In this document: in pieces, positions 59,101-64,000 of the stretch
Position numbering within the stretch: the stretch's first letter is position 1
Layout: each line of letters begins with the position of its first letter
Origin: Plasmopara viticola
Lineage: Eukaryota > Oomycota > Peronosporomycetes > Peronosporales > Peronosporaceae
Direction of reading: 5' to 3'
Length of the DNA: 64,000 nt
Assembly (NCBI GenBank): GCA_001695595.3
Contig: MBPM02000091.1
Location: 124,001 to 188,000, forward strand
Position numbers and translations under genes: made by a program
Notes under the pieces: model-generated
Told to the model about the DNA's origin: nothing
The model's database searches: none
The model's input: only the letters and a program-made list of their open reading frames with translations

Positions 59101-60499
59101 CGATCGTCCTTTCAAGACGATGTCGACGCACAAAACATTGTGTGCGACTAATCTTAAAAGGTTTTACCAGTTTCGAGGCTTTAAGTCGCCAATATATCCT
59201 AAGCACTGGGAGAACCACACAACAAAGAGGCAAATTAGGCAAGCCAACACGAGAGAAGTGTTCGGCAACGAAATAGCGAGTCGTACTCTCAGTTTCTATT
59301 GGCGCGCTACTAACACTCAACACCACTTTTGCTTAATAGGTAACAATCGTCGATCCAGCCTGATCTATCAAAGTGCCGCTCATCAGAAGCCGTGTGGGTC
59401 ACATATAAATACCTCAAGCTCGTTATTAGAACAGATCAATCCGGATTGTAAAATTGCGAAAGATGGAAGCCAACAGCATAAAAGTTCAGATGGTAACCGG
59501 GTGACTGATCATACCTTGTTAGCAAACGAAAATTTGATTTTTGTATGCAAAGCAATACATCGGCTATTAGAAGTATGTGGCTTTGTAAAGTGTCAATCAG
59601 TTTTGGTGAAAGCTCATGACTTGCTCGCCATTACGAAGTGCTCCAAGTATTTAATGATCAAGTTTGTACTCAATAATGCGATGTACACATTTGCTACTTT
59701 TTCACCCATCTACATAAACAGGCTTCGACGCCCTGAAAGTCGGATAGCCCTTAAAACACGAAAGCTTATGAAATAAGTGAGGATGAAGCTTGAAAGACAT
59801 TTTACTTCTAGACCGCTGGAGCCCTTACAAATAATGTAATCATACTGCGAAAAGTTGACTGGGCATTCTAGGAAGGGCAAAGATTGCAACTGCATCCGCT
59901 AGATGTAACAGTATATTTTTTCGGAGAAACATGAAAGAGTTAAAAAGAAGAATACGTGAAAGGGCCTGTTACCCATAGCACAGGAACATGTTTTGTTTGC
60001 GAATCAGCGCTAAGCACAGAGGCCGGCTGGATGATAGAGTCCCCCTTGGGTGCTAAACAGGATTCATAGTATTTGTCGTGATCATCGCTAAGTAACATTT
60101 CCGTTCGGTAGCGTCTCTATTCCTTTTTAGTCCTTGTTTTAGTTAAACTGACTCATTTTTCATAAAAGTCAATGAGCAACGACTAACCTCTCTCAGTGTC
60201 ACATTGATGTTGTGTGAAAAAAAGGATGTTGATACAGCGGGATGCTGAATAAAACCATACTATTGTGTCAAGAAGCGGGTAACACCATATTCTGCCTGAC
60301 CGCATGGGTGGCTACAAGATTCAGGATACTTAAGCACTCAAGACCTGATTACGCTACTGTAACGTCAAATGGTACTCGAGACTTGAGCACAATATTGTAC
60401 AGTCAAATGTATCAATGTCCTATAAGCTGAGCCAGATACTGCTTTCACGGATCGTACCATTTATAATTTGGGTCACATCGACAGCAACAACCTGATTTT

Positions 60500-61490
60500 T
60501 TATATAAAGTGTGGCGCTGCTCGTTTGGAAACGTCGCTTGGTAGATTTTGATATGAGAAGTTTTATCTGTTTAGTTCAAATAGCCCAGCCTACTCGGTTG
60601 ACAAGAAAAATTATGATATCACGCATATGTGAAGACGTACGCTGTCGGTATTTTACATATTTCTAATCGCTATCCCAATTGCAACGAAACGAAGACTTAT
60701 GGCGGAAAGATGTCTAGAAGATCGTCGGATGCGATGGCAATGCTTTATGCCTGTGGGTACCTTGCAACGAAATGTTTGGGGGGCGAATGACTACGATTGA
60801 TACCATCATTAGTAAGATTGTCAACGACAAAGTATCTAACTTCCTCGAGTGTATTTTTCATACAGGCCATCCCCATAATATGGTATTGTGACAAAATCTA
60901 TGCTTTTAAGGTTAGCTTATCGACTGCAACCTTGAGAGTGACTTTCGTCAGCACACGTTTGAAGAAAACAGGGTGTGCAAGAAAAGCCAGCTCAAAAGCT
61001 AACTGAGAGCTACTTTGGCAGAGACTTTCTTGTATTTGATTAGATGCTCAAAGGATACATCGCATATGGTGTGAAGAACACCAAAGCATACGGTTTTATC
61101 GCCGCCAATTCCTATCAAGCTGAAATATCCAGGACCGTGGTTGCTAGGATGATTAAATTGGTAGGTAAAAGTGCTTTTGGTCGATCTGGCATGTACATGA
61201 AGAGGCAAAGGAAGCGTCAAGCGGCAAAGCCAATAAGAGCAAAAATGAGCGCTTTCGGTTTCATGAGATCGAACAGTCTTGCCGTCTTACTCCGGATGAC
61301 GCACCTAGCTAAGTAAAAATAGAATTGCGTTCAGTAACTTTTCTTTCACACAGCATATCACAGATTTACATTTCCGAGGCAAAAGATTGTATATGTCCAC
61401 CAAACGACGAAGCGATAACACATGTGCTTTTTTTATTGATTTTTTTCAAGAGAAAAGACTAGTTCCCCGTCACATATCGTTCTGCGGCAC
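60500..61490 (+). repeat. Diverged array copy D without HSP90 fragment
   Basis: This is an older copy in the same orientation as A-C, aligning to 51,290-52,480 of unit C with many differences. It passes directly from GCCAGCTCAAAAGCTAACTGA to a CTACTTTGGC sequence where A-C carry the HSP90 piece. A frame at 61,044-61,316 (SRTVVARMIKLVGKSAFGRS) corresponds to shorter frames after the HSP90 piece in A-C. It is the longest version of that frame but has no known domain. Confidence 0.75.
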
Positions 61491-64000
61491 CTTTTCTCCG
61501 GAACTGTTATGCGGTGTGCTGTTACAATAAACGGAGCCTTACTCAAAGCAGTTCATTTCTACTACGGCTTGGTGCGTTATGCGAAATAAGGTGGCAATAC
61601 AATCCAATTTCATGAAATATAAAGCGCTCGTTTTTGCTTTTACTGGCTTTGACGCTTGACTTTAACTTTGTCTCTCCATGTACATGCCAGACCGGCTGAT
61701 AGCACTTTTGTCTACCAGTTTCGTCATCTCAGCAATTGTAGTCCTGGATTTGTCAGCTTGATAAGAATTGGCGTTGAAAAAAACGTATACTTCTGCAGTC
61801 TTCGCACCATATACGATAAATTCTTTAAGCATCTGATCGAATATATTCTAGGTTTTGCCAAAGCGGATCTCAGTTGTTATTTTAGCTGGCTTTGTTTGCA
61901 CACCCTATTGCCTTCAGTCGAGTGCTGACGAATATCACCCTCATGATTGCATGATCTCAAAACACACGTCATATCAAAATTGCATACTATGAGGTGTGGC
62001 GGGTACTGAAAATCACACTCGTAGAAGCTACATGACTCGTCATTAACAATACCACTAATATTGGCACCAATTGTATTCAGTCGCTCCAACAAACGTTTAA
62101 AAAAGGAGTACTCATAAGCATAAAGCTTTGGCAATGTACCCAACGACCTTATTACAAATCTCCCCATCATGAGTCTTTGTTATGTTGTACTTCGGATAAC
62201 GATCGAAAAACAAACAATATTTGACCTGCAATATAAGTCTTCATATTTGCGTGACATCCTTTTTTTTCTTGTCAACTAAAAGACTAAGCTGTTTAAAGTA
62301 GACCCAAGAAACCTCTCATATCAAAATCTTTCAAGCGACATTTCCAAACGAGCAGCGCCCCACTTCATAAGATTATCAGGTTGTTGCTGTCGATGTGACC
62401 CAAATTATAAATGGTACGATCTGTGAAAGCAGTATCTGGCTCAGCTTATAGGACATTGATACATTTGACTGTAGAATATTGTGCTCAAGTCTCGAATACC
62501 ATTTGACGTCAAAGTAGCGTAATCAGGTCTTGAGTGCTTAAGTATCCCGAATCTTGTAGCCACCCATGCGGTCAGCCAGAATATGGTGTAACCCGCTTCT
62601 TGACACAATAGTATGGTTTTATTCAGCATCCCGCTGCATCAACATCCTTTCTCACACAACATCAATGTGATACTGAGAGAGGTTAGTCGTTGCTCATTGA
62701 CTTTTATAAAAAAAGAGTCAGTTTAACTAAAACGATGACTAAATAAGGAACAGAGACGCTACCGAACGGAAATGTTACTTAGCGATGATCACGACAAATA
62801 CTATGAATCTTGTTTAGCACCCAAGGGGGACTCTATCATCTAGCCGGCCTCTGTTCTTAGCGCTGATTCGCAAACAAAACATGTTCCTGTGCCATGAGTA
62901 GCAGGCCCTTTCACGTATTTTTCTTTTTACCTTATTCATGTTTCTCCGAAAAAATATACTGTTTCATCTAGCGGATGCAGTTGCAATCTTTGCCCTGCCT
63001 ATAATACCCAGTCGACTTTTCGCAGTATGATTACATTATTTGTAAGGACTCTAGCGGTCTAATAGGAAAAGGTTTTTCAAGCTTCATCCTCACTTATTTC
63101 AGAAGCTTTCGTGTTTTAAGGGCTATCCGACTTTCAGGGCGTCGAAGCCTGTTTTTGTAGATGGGTGAAAAACTAGTAGATGTGTACATCGCATTATTGA
63201 GTACAAACTTGATCATTAAATACTTGGAGCACTTCGTAATGGCGAGCAAGTCATGAGCTTTCACCAAAACTGATTGACACTTTACAAAGCCACATACTTC
63301 TAATAGCCGATGTATTGCTTTGCATTCAAAAATCAAATTTTCGTTTGCTAACAAGGTATGATCAGTCATCCGGTTACCATCTGAACTTTTATGCTGTTGG
63401 CTTCCATCTTTCGCAATTTTACAATCCGGATCGATCTGTTCTAATAACGAGCTTGAGGTGTCTATATGTGACCCACACGGCTTCTGATGAGCGGCACTTT
63501 GATAGATCAGGCTGGATCGACGATTGTTACCTATTAAGCAAAGGTGGTGTTGAGTGTTAGTAGCGCGCCATTAGAAACTGAGAGTACGACTCGCTATTTC
63601 GTTGCCGAACACTTCTCCCGTGTTGGCTTGCCGAATTTGCCTCTTTGTTGTGTGATTCTCCCAGTGCTTAGGATATATTTGCGACTTAAAGCCTCGAAAC
63701 TGGTAAAACCTTTTAAGATTAGTCGCACACAATGTTTTGTGCGTCGACATCGTCTTTAAAGGACGATCGTTTACGCCAATAAATGCCTTCTCTCAAATAA
63801 GGTCCGATGATACAATGTATCGTTTCGCCTGAGAAGGTTAAGCTAATTCTTTGAAGCTTTTCTATACTCAGCAATACTTTATACCGCTCTGTTAAAAGGC
63901 TCAAACACCCTCTTTCACGTTTATCCGATCTTTGTTGTTGTCTTATGTGGATGCAGTTGCGATCCTTGACCTGTTGATTATGCCGGTCGACTTGAGCAAA
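61491..64000 (-). repeat. Inverted array copy D' (continues past the window)
   Basis: Read on the minus strand, this repeats the end of one unit and the start of the next: RNase H-like remnant, purine run and LTR-like start, the MMGRF frame (62,170-61,877), then sequence after the HSP90 site. It is close to A-C in sequence. The HSP90 fragment is absent, with only TGAGATCCG between AACAAC and CTTTGGCAAAACC near 61,860-61,880. It joins copy D tail to tail at about 61,490. Segment order at 63,210 matches A and C, not B. Confidence 0.85.

Larger units (their letters stand above)
51430..60500 (+). repeat. Tandem array unit C (about 9.2 kb)
   Basis: Third unit, with an intact effector, one SINE-like copy and the conserved spacer. 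It is closest to the presumed unrearranged form: no LINE, no doubled upstream stretch, no inverted segment. Similarity to the other units falls off at about 60,500, where the older copy D starts. The spacer 54,969-60,500 contains the hairpin and copia-like relics only; a 229-codon frame at 59,087-59,776 crosses the RNase H-like remnant. Confidence 0.88.

Noticed and set aside
29050..64000. CRISPR array or bacterial-type tandem repeats
   Set aside because: The repeats are kilobase-scale or retroposons; no short regular repeat-spacer pattern exists and the genome is eukaryotic.

Overview
The window is nuclear DNA of a plant-pathogenic oomycete, most likely a downy mildew or Phytophthora relative. 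The evidence is: compact genes with 55-84 nt GT-AG introns; two secreted proteins with a signal peptide, an RDLQ (RxLR-like) site and an EER motif; a decayed Crinkler (CRN) N-terminus with an LxLFLAK-type motif; an oomycete-type initiator just upstream of a cytochrome P450; and gene-poor spacers full of retroelement debris. The species cannot be named from this sequence.

Left part (1-29,000): a tight cluster of four mitochondrial-protein genes fills the first 3 kb. These are a ClpP protease cut by the window edge, a complex I NDUFB8-type subunit, a LYR-like protein with a C-terminal zinc ribbon, and an inner-membrane signal peptidase of the IMP1 type. About 11 kb of gene-poor, decayed sequence follows and holds a broken Crinkler gene near 12.06-12.37 kb. 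A housekeeping island runs from 14 to 24.5 kb: a seven-membrane-segment protein (14.05-15.18), an adenylate kinase fused to a PH-like domain (16.5-18.1, minus), two adjacent copies of a short SINE-like retroposon (18.7-19.4), a cytochrome P450 (19.96-21.54) and a COPI-associated membrane protein (23.87-24.50, minus). From 24.5 to 29 kb I recognise no gene.

Right part (29,000-64,000): a segmental tandem array. Three related units of about 11.06, 9.77 and 9.2 kb (A, B, C) lie head to tail. They are flanked on the left by an older diverged copy (A0) and on the right by a diverged copy (D) joined to an inverted copy (D'). Each full unit carries an about 276 bp fragment of HSP90 coding sequence, an RxLR-like effector locus, and decayed sequence resembling a Ty1/copia gag and RNase H region. 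B and C keep intact 431-codon effector genes. Unit A has lost the first 332 codons through a deletion and has gained a 3.5 kb 5'-truncated LINE with a 16 bp target-site duplication. SINE-like copies inserted independently about 0.2 kb upstream of each intact effector. D and D' lack the HSP90 piece and act as empty sites. In unit B, an about 0.8 kb segment is flipped relative to A, C and D'.

The left cluster and the housekeeping island look like ordinary conserved oomycete genes. The right half is a dynamic, repeat-driven effector compartment where duplication, gene-fragment capture, inversion and retroposon insertion remodel a secreted-protein gene.
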